From Mesobacillus maritimus (GTDB taxonomy: Bacteria > Bacillota > Bacilli > Bacillales > Cytobacillaceae), in NCBI RefSeq assembly GCF_019749255.1, contig NZ_JACWFH010000009.1, forward strand, positions 62,001 through 126,000: DNA of 64,000 nt, in the 5' to 3' direction. Below the pieces are notes generated by a model that saw only the letters and a list, made by a program, of their open reading frames with translations, ran no database searches and was not told the origin of the DNA. This document shows, piece by piece, positions 35,843-44,858 of this stretch. The position numbers were made by a program, and so were the translations under genes. The stretch's first letter is position 1. Every line of letters starts with the position of its first letter.

Positions 35843-35993
35843 ACTTTCACCTCTTTTAGCCTAATTCCTATCTATCTGGTCACTATGTAATTCTGTATGT
35901 TCTGCCTTGTTTAAATTATAACTGATTCTCCAGCAATTACTAAGAAAAAAAAGAAATAATGGGTCATGCTAATCCATAGGGGGTGTTGTGCAG

Positions 35994-36638
35994 ATGATAA
36001 AAAAAGGAATCGCCATATTGGGGATTTGTGGCTTCGCTCTTGCTGGATGTGCTGGAAATGCAACTGATCAAGGTCAAGATGGTCGAGAAAAAGCAGGTAT
36101 TTATAATGAAAGTGGTAGTCAATTGCATACCAACAATCATGAACCAGATTTCTACAACGCCGGTATGGATGGCAAAGATACTGGCTTTGGTTATGTACGT
36201 TATAAGCGAACTGGTGTAATGACTGCGAATGATCAACCCAAGTATGAAATCGATCGTGAACAGCTCGCAAATATGATTTCAAAGCTTGGGGCACAAGTAC
36301 CAAATGTTGATGATGTTTCAACATTGGTGACGGATGAAGAAGTATTAATGGTCTACGCATCTGATTCGGACAACCCGAATGAAACTGCCGAACAAGTGAA
36401 AAAAATGGCAATGTCTGTGGTACCTGGTTGGTTCCATATTTACGTAACCGATGATACTGATTTGAGACAAAATGTTGAGAACTTTGCTACACTTAAGAGC
36501 AATAGTCGTGATGTTGATGCCTTAATTGACAAGTTAATTAAGCAAATGGAGAAATCTCCACAAGGACAAGATACCGCCGATTCCACCTATGATAATCTCG
36601 AAAGAGCAACAAATAATAATTCAATGAACACTCAATAA
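35994..36638 (+). CDS. yutC: YhcN/YlaJ-family sporulation lipoprotein YutC
   Basis: A 214-residue lipoprotein. The N-terminus MIKKGIAILGICGFALAGCA has a lipobox LAGC, so the mature part lies outside the membrane (or in the intermembrane space of the spore). The C-terminal domain (about 80-185, VYASDSDNPNETAEQVKKMA onward) matches the YhcN/YlaJ sporulation lipoproteins. The ATG ten bases after AGGGGGTG is chosen; a GTG two codons upstream is too close to that site but possible. Position yutD-yutC-lipA fits B. subtilis. Confidence 0.8.
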   Translation: MIKKGIAILGICGFALAGCAGNATDQGQDGREKAGIYNESGSQLHTNNHEPDFYNAGMDGKDTGFGYVRYKRTGVMTANDQPKYEIDREQLANMISKLGAQVPNVDDVSTLVTDEEVLMVYASDSDNPNETAEQVKKMAMSVVPGWFHIYVTDDTDLRQNVENFATLKSNSRDVDALIDKLIKQMEKSPQGQDTADSTYDNLERATNNNSMNTQ

Positions 36639-36655
36639 GCAGCAACAGTGAAGAA

Positions 36656-36690
36656 AAAGAGTTCAGCTAGCGCTGAACTCTTTTTTGCGT
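36656..36690. terminator. Terminator between yutC and lipA
   Basis: AGTTCAGC-tag-cGCTGAACT with TTTTTT on the right and an A-run on the left; works for both convergent genes. Confidence 0.85.
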
Positions 36691-37610
36691 TACGCTTCCT
36701 TGGCTTCTTTATTTTCACCAAGCATCTGCTTATGCTTCGCTGCTTCATTCACCTGTTCATCTGCATGATAAGAAGAACGAACTAGCGGACCAGCCTCACA
36801 ATGGCTGAATCCTTTCTCTAACGCAATTTCCTTCAATTCATTAAATTCATCTGGGTGGTAGTATTTTACAACCTTTAGATGTTTTTTGGAAGGTTGTAAA
36901 TATTGCCCAATCGTCAAGATTTCAACATTATTTTCACGAAGGTCATCCATTGCTTCAATAATTTCTTCTTTCGTTTCTCCAAGCCCAATCATGATGCTTG
37001 ACTTCGTCGGAACAGAAGGTTGCATTTCTTTTGCTCGACGTAAAAATTCAAGCGAGCGTTCATAGGTGGCTCTAGCCCTAATTCTAGGAGTCAGGCGTTT
37101 TACAGTCTCAATATTATGGTTTAGAATATCTGGCTTTGCATCCATTAATGTTTGCAAGTTCTCCATTTTCCCACCCATATCTGATGGTAAAACTTCGATG
37201 GATGTAAATGGATTTTTCCTGCGGATTGCCCTTACAGTTTCAGCAAAAACTGCGGCTCCCCCGTCTTTAAGATCATCACGGGCAACTGCTGTAACCACAA
37301 CGTGTTTCAGGTTCATTGTAACAACAGAATCTGCCACTCTTTCCGGCTCTTTCAAATCAAGCTCAGTTGGTAGACCTGTCTTTACGGCACAGAAACGGCA
37401 AGCACGAGTACATGTATCACCAAGGATCATAAAGGTAGCAGTACGTCTTACAGCCCAACACTCGTGGATATTTGGACAACGGGCTTCTTCACATACAGTA
37501 TGTAGACTTTGCTCGCGCATCATTTTCTTTAATCCTGTATAATTTTCATTTGTATTTAATTTAATTTTCAGCCATTCTGGCTTTCTAAGTACTTCCTCTT
37601 TATTGGTCAT
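36690..37610 (-). CDS. lipA: Lipoyl synthase LipA
   Basis: A 306-residue radical SAM enzyme. The auxiliary cluster ligands are in [13 protein letters not shown] (three Cys, N-terminal) and the SAM cluster CX3CX2C is in [16 protein letters not shown] near the C-terminus supplies the Ser ligand typical of LipA. It inserts two sulfur atoms into octanoyl groups on lipoyl domains, such as GcvH encoded at 57.9 kb. GGAGTGAC precedes the chosen ATG; the 36 extra codons upstream are not part of the family. Confidence 0.95.
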   Translation of the reverse strand: MTNKEEVLRKPEWLKIKLNTNENYTGLKKMMREQSLHTVCEEARCPNIHECWAVRRTATFMILGDTCTRACRFCAVKTGLPTELDLKEPERVADSVVTMNLKHVVVTAVARDDLKDGGAAVFAETVRAIRRKNPFTSIEVLPSDMGGKMENLQTLMDAKPDILNHNIETVKRLTPRIRARATYERSLEFLRRAKEMQPSVPTKSSIMIGLGETKEEIIEAMDDLRENNVEILTIGQYLQPSKKHLKVVKYYHPDEFNELKEIALEKGFSHCEAGPLVRSSYHADEQVNEAAKHKQMLGENKEAKEA

Positions 37611-37886
37611 CTTGTCACTCCATTTCCTAAAAAACCCTTTATTTCCAAGGAATCCTTCCTTAGTCACTTTAACATACTTCAAAAACTTAGTACAAGTACT
37701 GTACTTTATGGTTACCATATATTGTTTACTATGATATCAATATTTTCTCACAAACTATAGGCATATACACAGCTATGGTTTCTTATCATCGAAAGGAAGA
37801 GCTCAATGAATAATTGCTCCCTCAAAAATCCAAACTTAGTAAAGATAATATTTTTTACTGAAACAAAGCGGAAGGAGGATTCCTGA

Positions 37887-38876
37887 GTGAGGTATCTTCT
37901 TGCATTTATTGTTTTATCACTCCTCTTTACTTTTCCGTTTAATGTAGCTGCCAGTGAAAAGCAAGAGGATATTTATCAAAAGCGGATGGAGCTTTATAAA
38001 AGGGTGGAAGCTACTACCCAAATCCCCTGGTACTACTTAGCTGCGGTCGACCAATATGAGCGTAGCATTCGTAAGGCTAGAAAAGATCTTCCAGCCGCAG
38101 AAGGACTAACAGGAATCTATTTTAAACCAGAAGTATGGTCCGGATTGTTGAATCCAAATCCGAACGATACGAATCCAGAGAGAATTCAGTTCTTTGACGG
38201 TGTGGGCTACGATGGAAATGGAGATGGAAAAGCCGAAATCACAAATGATGAGGATGTCCTTCAAGCCTTTGCCCAAATACTTCTTACTTATGGGACCGAC
38301 CATGACAATCTAAAAATTGGCCTCTGGGAGTATTACAAGCGTGATAAAACAGTCGGAATCATAATTGGTAAAGCCAAAATCTACAAAACGTTTGGACGTC
38401 TTAATTTAGATGAACATTCCTTCCCAGTCCCCTTAAGAAGTAATCATAGTTACAAAAACACTTGGGGTGACGCCCGAGGGTGGGGTGGAAGAAGAATTCA
38501 TGAGGGGACAGATATATTTGCTGATTATGGCGTACCAGTCCGTGCAACTGGGTATGGGATCGTTGAAATGAAAGGGTGGAACCGTTATGGAGGGTGGAGA
38601 GTCGGGATACGAGACATCAACAATACGTATCATTACTTTGCCCATCTAAGTGGTTTCGCTAAGGACTTAAAAATCGGACAAATTGTCGAACCTGGACAAG
38701 TTATTGGTGGTGTTGGGAGCTCTGGTTATGGCCCTCCTGGTACTTCAGGTAAATTCCCACCTCATTTGCACTATGGAATGTATAAAGACAATGGCTATAC
38801 AGAATGGTCCTTTGACCCTTATCCACATTTAAGGTTATGGTCCAGAGAAGAACGTGCAAGAAATAAGAATAAGTAA
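37887..38876 (+). CDS. lytH: L-Ala-D-Glu endopeptidase LytH (M23, YunA)
   Basis: A 329-residue secreted M23 metallopeptidase. Residues 1-22 are a signal peptide ending near NVAAS. The middle part (20-170) is the LytH-specific domain. The M23 domain holds the zinc ligands in RRIHEGTDIFAD and HLHYGMY, with HYFAHLSGF between. In B. subtilis LytH trims the spore cortex peptidoglycan under sigma-K control. GTG start five bases after GGAGGATTCC. Located directly after lipA as in B. subtilis. Confidence 0.9.
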   Translation: MRYLLAFIVLSLLFTFPFNVAASEKQEDIYQKRMELYKRVEATTQIPWYYLAAVDQYERSIRKARKDLPAAEGLTGIYFKPEVWSGLLNPNPNDTNPERIQFFDGVGYDGNGDGKAEITNDEDVLQAFAQILLTYGTDHDNLKIGLWEYYKRDKTVGIIIGKAKIYKTFGRLNLDEHSFPVPLRSNHSYKNTWGDARGWGGRRIHEGTDIFADYGVPVRATGYGIVEMKGWNRYGGWRVGIRDINNTYHYFAHLSGFAKDLKIGQIVEPGQVIGGVGSSGYGPPGTSGKFPPHLHYGMYKDNGYTEWSFDPYPHLRLWSREERARNKNK

Positions 38877-38910
38877 AAGCCAGCCTCATATTTGAGGCTG
38901 GCCTTCATTT
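38877..38910. terminator. Terminator between lytH and the NSS transporter pair
   Basis: GCCAGCCTCA-tatt-TGAGGCTGGC stem; T-rich on the right side, A-rich on the left. Confidence 0.8.
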
Positions 38911-39012
38911 TTATGATCGAGATTTTTTCACCGCATGCATAACACTCGCTGCAAGCCCACCCCAGATAATCACCATACCAATAACCATCATCGCTACCGC
39001 ACTTGCTTCCAT
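38911..39012 (-). CDS. metS: Small subunit of a methionine/alanine-type NSS importer (MetS-like)
   Basis: A 33-residue peptide: MEASAVAMMVIGMVIIWGGL is one membrane helix with an acidic N-terminus, and HAVKKSRS is a basic cytoplasmic tail. This is the shape of MetS, the small subunit of MetPS in Corynebacterium glutamicum. Its ATG overlaps the large-subunit stop by one base (TAATG), a strong sign of coupled translation. It is followed by a terminator shared with lytH. Confidence 0.85.
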   Translation of the reverse strand: MEASAVAMMVIGMVIIWGGLAASVMHAVKKSRS

Positions 39013-40523
39013 TATTTAGAAACCCCCTTATCTTTTGGGATATCATAAAGACTTGAATCCCACTTCTTCACGTGGGTAAATAAAATTCCAAATACGATTG
39101 CTCCTATTGCTACCAACCAGCCATAGTAGACATTAAACATAACTGGGTATCCACCGTAACTAGTTTCGATATCAGTAAGAACATTCATAACCAACATGAC
39201 TCCTAGAACAACTGGAGTAATAAACTTCAAACAAATGATCCACCAGCTGCCAAGGCGAATATCCGAAATGGCATTAGCGTGGTCTTGCAAATTGTTTAGT
39301 TCCTTCGCGACCCATGCAATTATGATAATTTCCACGAGACCTGCAAAAGCTACACCATAATTATTGATGAACGCATCAACAGTGTCGAGGAAATTAAGAC
39401 CGCCTTGAGTTGCATATAAAATTGAGATTAACGCTGAAAGACCACCACCAATGGCAACCGCCTTGGTACGTGATACTTTAAACTTTTCTTGCACACCCGC
39501 TATATAGGTTTCTACGATAGAGATGAGTGAAGACAAGCCTGCTAAAGTTAAACATACGAAGAATAAGACTCCAAATGCGCCACTAAACGCCGGCAGCTCA
39601 TTAATAATCTGTGGGAATACAGCAAACGCCAGGATAACCCCTTTGCTTACAACCTCATCAATCGGCAACCCTTGTTGCATAGCCATAAAGCCTAATGCTG
39701 CAAATACCCCAATACCTGCAAGTAATTCAAACGAGGAATTCGCAAAACCTGTAATAAACGCATTATTGGTAATATCTGATTTCTTTGGTAAATAACTTGA
39801 ATAGGTAATCATGATTGCAAAAGCAATCGATAAACTAAAGAAGATTTGTCCGTATGCTGCAACCCAAACCTTCCCATTCGTGATCTGGCTCCAGTCAGGT
39901 TTGAAGAAGGCATTAACCCCATCAATTGCTCCCTCAAGTGTCAAAGCGCGCACAACAATAATGAAAAATAATACTACAAGTGCTGGAATAAAAATTTTGT
40001 TGGCGACCTCGATTCCTTTCTTAACTCCCTTATATAGAATACCAAGCGTAATGATCCAAACAATGATCAATGGGAAAAATACTCCTGGAACAAGACTTCC
40101 GACCTGTCCTGGGTCAACTACTTTTAAATAATCCCCTACTAAGAAGGTAAGCGGATCTTCTCCCCATTGCTTCCCAACAGAGAAATAACCATAAGACATT
40201 GCCCAAGCGATAATAACGGCGTAATACGTAGAAATCACAAATGAAATGGCTAATTGCCACCAACCTAGCCATTCTGCTCCTTTTTTCATTTTAAAGAAAC
40301 TAAAAGGTGCCGATCCTCGATATTTGTGGCCAACCGTAAATTCTAGGATTAGCAACGGAATACCTGCAGTTAATAATGCAAATAAGTATGGAAGAAAAAA
40401 GGCTCCCCCACCGTTTTCGTAAGCTACACCTGGAAAGCGCCAAATATTTCCCAAGCCAACAGCTGAACCTACTGCAGCAAGAATAAAACCGGCCCTTGTC
40501 CCCCATTGCGGACGATTCTCCAT
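39012..40523 (-). CDS. Sodium:neurotransmitter symporter family transporter (MetP-like large subunit)
   Basis: A 503-residue LeuT-fold transporter of about 11-12 helices. TRAGFILAAVGSAVGLGNIW at the start is the Na+/substrate site of helix 1, and ENGGGAFFLPYL follows in helix 2. ATG lies nine bases after GGGGGG; two more in-frame codons upstream are too close to it. Coupled to the 33-residue subunit, as in MetPS importers of methionine and alanine. Substrate is inferred from this pairing only. Not to be confused with the ABC permease MetP encoded near 52.8 kb. Confidence 0.87.
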   Translation of the reverse strand: MENRPQWGTRAGFILAAVGSAVGLGNIWRFPGVAYENGGGAFFLPYLFALLTAGIPLLILEFTVGHKYRGSAPFSFFKMKKGAEWLGWWQLAISFVISTYYAVIIAWAMSYGYFSVGKQWGEDPLTFLVGDYLKVVDPGQVGSLVPGVFFPLIIVWIITLGILYKGVKKGIEVANKIFIPALVVLFFIIVVRALTLEGAIDGVNAFFKPDWSQITNGKVWVAAYGQIFFSLSIAFAIMITYSSYLPKKSDITNNAFITGFANSSFELLAGIGVFAALGFMAMQQGLPIDEVVSKGVILAFAVFPQIINELPAFSGAFGVLFFVCLTLAGLSSLISIVETYIAGVQEKFKVSRTKAVAIGGGLSALISILYATQGGLNFLDTVDAFINNYGVAFAGLVEIIIIAWVAKELNNLQDHANAISDIRLGSWWIICLKFITPVVLGVMLVMNVLTDIETSYGGYPVMFNVYYGWLVAIGAIVFGILFTHVKKWDSSLYDIPKDKGVSK

Positions 40524-40640
40524 TATCATATACCCCCCATTTTTTCCGATTGTCCTTTAAGTTAAAAGAACAATTGAAACTTTTTTTATTTTCTGATATT
40601 TTACTTGTGAATAGTATAGCTCGTATTTTTTCTTTTGTCA

Positions 40641-40655
40641 AAATAATAATTATCA
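40641..40655 (-). promoter_or_regulatory. Fur-box-like palindrome upstream of the NSS transporter
   Basis: The 15-base window AAATAATAATTATCA matches the 7-1-7 Fur box TGATAAT-N-ATTATCA at 12 of 14 fixed positions. It lies about 120 bases before the transporter start. The region is AT-rich, so chance is possible. Confidence 0.3.
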
Positions 40656-40715
40656 TTTTTTATTTAATTCTTTTTACCTTAAAACTCTTAAGGAAACTCC
40701 TCTTTCAGCTGTTTA

Positions 40716-40755
40716 TCTAAAGCTGCCCAGATAGACTTGGACAGCTTTAATATTA
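40716..40755 (-). terminator. Possible terminator of yunB
   Basis: AAAGCTGTCCA / TGGGCAGCTTT stem around an 8-base loop, about 45 bases after the yunB stop. The T-run is short. Confidence 0.5.
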
Positions 40756-40793
40756 TTGCTTTTGTGCACTAAATCATAAAAGTTTTTCATTGC

Positions 40794-41558
40794 TTACGGA
40801 TTTGAGGGTAACTCAATTGCAGGAGCACCACCTCCACCATTATTGAAAAATTGCGGTACCTCTCCTTCGTGTAGAAATGTGCCAATTGGAATATCTTCTT
40901 GGATGGTTGCAACCTTTGTGGCAAATGGGATAATGATTTGTACATTCACAATCACTCTAATGGAAGCTTCGATCCACGTATTATTGATTCCAAGCGGTTT
41001 TTGATCCCAAACTACATCCGTAACCACATCTCCAATAGCCGTAAAGCGAACAGGGATATTTGGTCCTTGGTTGGCAAGGAGAACATTGTTTGTTGCTTGA
41101 CCTAATGGAATATAATACACAAGGCCTTTCTCTGATTCAACACCTTCAGAGTCAAATTCTACATCTGCCAAGGACTCCAATGACTCCACATTCCCTTTTT
41201 CTGCCTCATTAATATTTGCTTGGACAAGGCTTACTGTTTCGGCTTTAATTTTGTTGAGAACTTCAGCGTTATACTGAATAACAGTTCTTTTGCCTTCACT
41301 AATCGGAACATATTCGATTAGGTCTGTGGTATTCATGCCGCTAACAACTTGTTCGTTAATAGCTTTGTTAATAACAAGAGTCGCAATTTTCGTCGTCTGA
41401 GATTCAGCATAATGCATCAAAGTAGGTTCAATTTTCTTGTCAATAAGCCACAGACCACCCACTGTTGAGAGAATAAAAAATAGGATTGTTAGCAAAAGAA
41501 CGTATTTGAACGGTAAGGGTCCTTTTTTACGTCGCAGCCGGAGGCCCGATCTCGCCAA
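40794..41558 (-). CDS. yunB: Sporulation protein YunB
   Basis: A 254-residue membrane protein. Residues 18-42 (FKYVLLLTILFFILSTVGGL) form the only membrane helix; residues 43-254 face outside, which in a forespore or mother cell is the intermembrane space. It matches YunB, a sigma-E-regulated protein needed for good sporulation in B. subtilis. TTG start about eight bases after GGGGGG. That site is the 3' arm of a large hairpin described separately. The tail NGGGGAPAIELPSNP is low complexity. Confidence 0.85.
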   Translation of the reverse strand: MARSGLRLRRKKGPLPFKYVLLLTILFFILSTVGGLWLIDKKIEPTLMHYAESQTTKIATLVINKAINEQVVSGMNTTDLIEYVPISEGKRTVIQYNAEVLNKIKAETVSLVQANINEAEKGNVESLESLADVEFDSEGVESEKGLVYYIPLGQATNNVLLANQGPNIPVRFTAIGDVVTDVVWDQKPLGINNTWIEASIRVIVNVQIIIPFATKVATIQEDIPIGTFLHEGEVPQFFNNGGGGAPAIELPSNP

Positions 41559-41566
41559 AATAAAAT

Positions 41567-41603
41567 CCCCCCTTTACAAGCATATGTATGCTGTAAAGGG
41601 GGG
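41567..41603 (-). promoter_or_regulatory. Hairpin between yunC and yunB that pairs with the yunB ribosome binding site
   Basis: Minus-strand CCCCCCTTTACA pairs with TGTAAAGGGGGG (12 bp), extended by 5 more pairs past one bulged A. GGGGGG is the yunB ribosome binding site, and ATTTTATTTT follows, so the structure can act as a terminator for yunC and as a lock on yunB. A sigma-E-like -10 (CATACATA, 41583-41590) and a weak -35 (GGCTATGT, 41604-41611) sit in it, spaced 13 bases. Confidence 0.55.
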
Positions 41604-41677
41604 ACATAGCCTAAAAAGTATTTATTTATTGTTTACAAATAGGTTAGTAGATGTTAACACAAAATCCACATACCGGA

Positions 41678-41980
41678 TTAGACCATTTTTCCAAGCGCTT
41701 CTTTCCCAGACATGCCTGCGGTGATTCCTAAGTTTTCAGCCTCAATCGTGACCGATTCCAATGGAGCTTCGAGTAGTTGTTCAATCGTTTTCACTCCGAC
41801 GGCTCTCCCGGCAATCACCTTGCGATCTTTTAATTTCTCATTTAAAAGTGCGACGTCTAGTGCACCACACATAATATATCCTTTATCGCTTGTCACAACA
41901 AGCAGGTTTGTTTTTGGCAGTCTGACAGAAATGCTTAAGAAGGTATGGCCGTTTAATTCGATTGGTGACATTTCAATCAT
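41678..41980 (-). CDS. yunC: DUF1805 protein YunC
   Basis: A 100-residue protein of the DUF1805 (YunC) family. NLLVVTSDKGYIMCGALDVA and AGRAVGVKTIEQLLEAPLE are the conserved blocks. GGGGAGCTGA precedes the ATG. No function is known although a structure of B. subtilis YunC exists. It is upstream of yunB on the same strand, 120 bases apart, with a hairpin in between. Confidence 0.85.
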   Translation of the reverse strand: MIEMSPIELNGHTFLSISVRLPKTNLLVVTSDKGYIMCGALDVALLNEKLKDRKVIAGRAVGVKTIEQLLEAPLESVTIEAENLGITAGMSGKEALGKMV

Positions 41981-42035
41981 TAATCAGCTCCCCTTTCCTA
42001 CTAACAAGTTATGCATAAGTAGGAAAAATGTGAGC

Positions 42036-43418
42036 CTAGCTATTGGGATATAACTCTGTTAATTTCTCCCTTAATATATCCCTTAGAAATTCTGGAACAA
42101 AGTATTTTTTCGTTTGAGATCGGAATATTTCTGGGAAGAATCGACCAAAGGTGAACATATCTGGAATCGCTACCGTATAGATAGATTTCGGATTGATGGC
42201 CTCACTATTAATCAAAATTTCGCTCGTATGTTCAGATGTTTTTCTAAAATCAATTCCTTCATAAACAAAATTCCCCATGACCGTTCCTCTGAATCCAAGC
42301 CCTTTGATTTGAAGATGTGGCCATTTTTCATCCTTTGTTTGTAAAAGTACTTCTTTTAACTCGGCACCCGTTAGTCTCACAGTACAAGGATTAATTGGAT
42401 GAGGACAAATGGCTAATAAATCGTATTGAGTTACTCTCCCCTTATCCAACCCGTTTAATAAAAGACCAGCATTTAAAAAAGCACAGTCCGCATTGCACCA
42501 TTCTTTTAAGGTTTTACACAAAAGGTCAGCTAAGGGTGACTCCTCAAAATGCTTGGCAGTTAGCGGGTGGGGCAAATCTACTACCGGTACTTCTAAAAGA
42601 CCTTTTCCCTTTGCATAAAGACTTTCAATGATCTCTTTTTCATTTTCTACTGGTTTCATTTCATTCATATCATATAAACTAGCCTTTTTCGTAAGGACTT
42701 TCTTTGTCTTTTCATCTACTTCCACTATTACATGGCCAGTAAATTGCCCATACTTTCCTGCAGCAGCTAGGAGTGTATTCTCCACCTGCTTTCCTTCATG
42801 TAATATATGATGAGTATGGCCGCCGAGCACGACATCAACCTCAGGAAACATTGTGCCTATGCGTTCATCATCATGGATGCCAAGGTGTGACAACAAAACA
42901 ATGATATCTGCTTTCCCTTTTAATTCTTTCAAGCACGCTTCCAGTTCCTCAATCGGATCGGTTACCTTCCAACCTAAAAGGTCATAGATATGATTAAAAT
43001 TCACAGTCAGACCAATCGTTCCAATTTTCGTTCCAGCCTTGGTTGTAAAAATTTTATAAGGCTGAAGCCACTCTGGCCTTGTCCCATCTTCCCTATACAA
43101 ATTAGCTGCTAATACTGGGAACTGCCTGCTTTCGTACATATTGTCTAAATCTTCATAGGATTGGGTGATCCCCTCGTTATTTCCAAATGTCACCGCATCA
43201 TAACTGGCAGCATTCAAAAGTTCGACGATCCCCTTTCCCCTCGTAGCATCTGCTAAAGGGTGCCAGCGGTCCATATGATCCCCGATATCTAACAGGAGAA
43301 ACTCATCTCCCTCTTGCTCATGCCATTTCCTTCGCTGTGTTACAAGCTGGTGAATTCTCGGCCAATGTTCAAAATGACTATGTAAATCGTTCGTATGATA
43401 TATATGGAGAACTTCCAA
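42036..43418 (-). CDS. yunD: Metallophosphoesterase / 5'-nucleotidase family protein YunD
   Basis: A 460-residue protein. The N-terminal calcineurin-like domain has YHTNDLHSHFEHWP, LLDIGDHMDRW, TFGNNEGI and LLSHLGIHDDERI with VVLGGHTHHIL, giving all metal ligands. The C-terminal 5'-nucleotidase domain spans about 280-440. It has no signal peptide, so it acts in the cytoplasm, unlike most UshA-type enzymes. Substrates may be UDP-sugars or nucleotides. GAAAAAGGGATGAGA precedes the ATG. Matches YunD of B. subtilis. Confidence 0.87.
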   Translation of the reverse strand: MEVLHIYHTNDLHSHFEHWPRIHQLVTQRRKWHEQEGDEFLLLDIGDHMDRWHPLADATRGKGIVELLNAASYDAVTFGNNEGITQSYEDLDNMYESRQFPVLAANLYREDGTRPEWLQPYKIFTTKAGTKIGTIGLTVNFNHIYDLLGWKVTDPIEELEACLKELKGKADIIVLLSHLGIHDDERIGTMFPEVDVVLGGHTHHILHEGKQVENTLLAAAGKYGQFTGHVIVEVDEKTKKVLTKKASLYDMNEMKPVENEKEIIESLYAKGKGLLEVPVVDLPHPLTAKHFEESPLADLLCKTLKEWCNADCAFLNAGLLLNGLDKGRVTQYDLLAICPHPINPCTVRLTGAELKEVLLQTKDEKWPHLQIKGLGFRGTVMGNFVYEGIDFRKTSEHTSEILINSEAINPKSIYTVAIPDMFTFGRFFPEIFRSQTKKYFVPEFLRDILREKLTELYPNS

Positions 43419-43573
43419 TGAATCTCATCCCTTTTTCTAAAATGACTCTTTTCTCAAACCTTTTTTGCTTTATTGGGCGAACGATGTATTTACTTAGAAT
43501 TGCGAGAAAAGAGTTTATCACCTAACGCTCAAATATTGCTTTCCTTCCGGTAAATCGGCATTGGCTACAGCCT

Positions 43574-44422
43574 CTAAAATAAACCCAGTTGTCGTGGATT
43601 TAAGTCCCTGTATTCAATATTTAAAAGATCTAGCATCTGAAGCGCATTATCAGCCGCATCTCCTCCAGAGTTATTATTAAATAGTACATAAACATTTTGA
43701 GTTTTCTTTTTAAGTTCTGTTAATTGGGTTGCCCACTCTTTTAATTCTTTTTCATTGTACCTATATAAATAGCGAACCTCTCGCCACTTGTCTCCAGCTG
43801 TCTGTCGATTCCAACCAGCGATATTCCGACCATGAAATCGAACCAGAACCTTCTCTTTAGAAGTAGGTTCAAGGACAATCGGGACCGACCCATCCCCAGC
43901 TTGGGGTTCATCACAAATACTATGTACCCATCTTTCTTGCTCCATAAATTGCAGTGTCTTATCCCTAAGGTCATTCGTAAACCATGAGGTGTTCCTAAAT
44001 TCTAATGCGCATGGGATATCACCCATTTTATCCCGACACCAACGTAAATAATCGACATTCTTCCGTTTACAATCAAACCATGGCGGAAACTGAAATAACA
44101 CCATCGCAAGCTTCCCTGCTTCCTGATAAGGGCGAAGTGAATCACAAAATGCCTCAAACATCTCATGATGATCCTGAAACGGACTTTCACCACGTAAATG
44201 TCCTGTCATCCCTTGATAGGCTTTTACGATAAATTGAAAAGAAGCTGGAGTGTCTTTGACCCAGCGATTCGCATTTTTTATCGGTTGTATGGCATAGAAG
44301 GAAGTGTCCACTTCCACTACTGGAAAATAACTGGCATACTCTTTTAATTTTTCCCGTGCTGGGGTCCTGCTACCGTATAGACTGTCATGGTCTCCCCAGC
44401 CTGTTAATCCAACTGAGATCAT
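43574..44422 (-). CDS. yunF: DUF72 family protein YunF
   Basis: A 282-residue TIM-barrel-like DUF72 protein. It begins MISVGLTGWGDHDSLYG and has VVEVDTSFYAIQP, FIVKAYQGMTGH, ALEFRNTSWF, VRFHGRN and VYVLFNNNSGGDAADNALQM, the usual family blocks. The structure of the family resembles sugar isomerases and nucleases, but no activity is proven. GGAGGGGTGTT precedes the ATG. B. subtilis yunE, which lies between yunD and yunF, is missing here. Confidence 0.85.
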   Translation of the reverse strand: MISVGLTGWGDHDSLYGSRTPAREKLKEYASYFPVVEVDTSFYAIQPIKNANRWVKDTPASFQFIVKAYQGMTGHLRGESPFQDHHEMFEAFCDSLRPYQEAGKLAMVLFQFPPWFDCKRKNVDYLRWCRDKMGDIPCALEFRNTSWFTNDLRDKTLQFMEQERWVHSICDEPQAGDGSVPIVLEPTSKEKVLVRFHGRNIAGWNRQTAGDKWREVRYLYRYNEKELKEWATQLTELKKKTQNVYVLFNNNSGGDAADNALQMLDLLNIEYRDLNPRQLGLF

Positions 44423-44527
44423 AACACCCCTCCATTATCTATATGATAGCATATCTTGAATGTAGGTACTCTTTTGTAATCTTATCCACAAATAAAACCT
44501 TTTCTGAAGGGGTTCATATAAAGAAGA

Positions 44528-44835
44528 GATGGTAATGTCATCTTTAGAGAAATGAAGAAGGTTGGTCCTACTATTCATTTATTTTTTGACCATGTTGGAA
44601 GTGGTTTGTCTTCAGGCATTGATGATAGTGATAATAAGCTAAAATCTTTCACCATTTGTGGGTAGGGAAGTTTTTTCCAGCGACCGCAACCATAAAAGGC
44701 GACACCATCATTGTTGAACATAACCAAATTGAAGATTCTTGCCATGTTTAGTACGCGCGGAAGGAAAATCCTGATGAAGCAAACCTTTATAATAAAGAAG
44801 GGTTACCGGCTTCGCCTTTTAGTACGGAGAATAGT
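44528..44835 (+). pseudogene. Remnant of a sialate O-acetylesterase (C-terminal part)
   Basis: Three pieces of one protein can be read on the plus strand. First frame: LFFDHVGSGL and NKLKSFTICG, then a TAG at 44663. After a shift near 44660: GKFFPATATIKGDTIIVE, a TAG at 44749, then YARKENPDEANLYNKEGL and PASPF. This is the C-terminus of the sialate O-acetylesterase (SGNH, DUF303) family, where HVGSGL, a GKFxPA strand and the terminal NLYNKEGLPASPF block are typical. One frameshift and one inner stop, with the N-terminal two thirds gone. A good terminator still follows. Confidence 0.75.
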
Positions 44836-44858
44836 TAAAGAGAGTATATAGCTATTTA

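Noticed and set aside
35911-36411. 166-residue minus-strand frame opposite yutC
   Set aside because: Shadow of yutC: odd composition rich in His and Gln, while the other strand gives a clear lipoprotein.
37066-37542. 158-residue plus-strand frame opposite lipA
   Set aside because: Antisense shadow of lipA; no start site and no sensible product.
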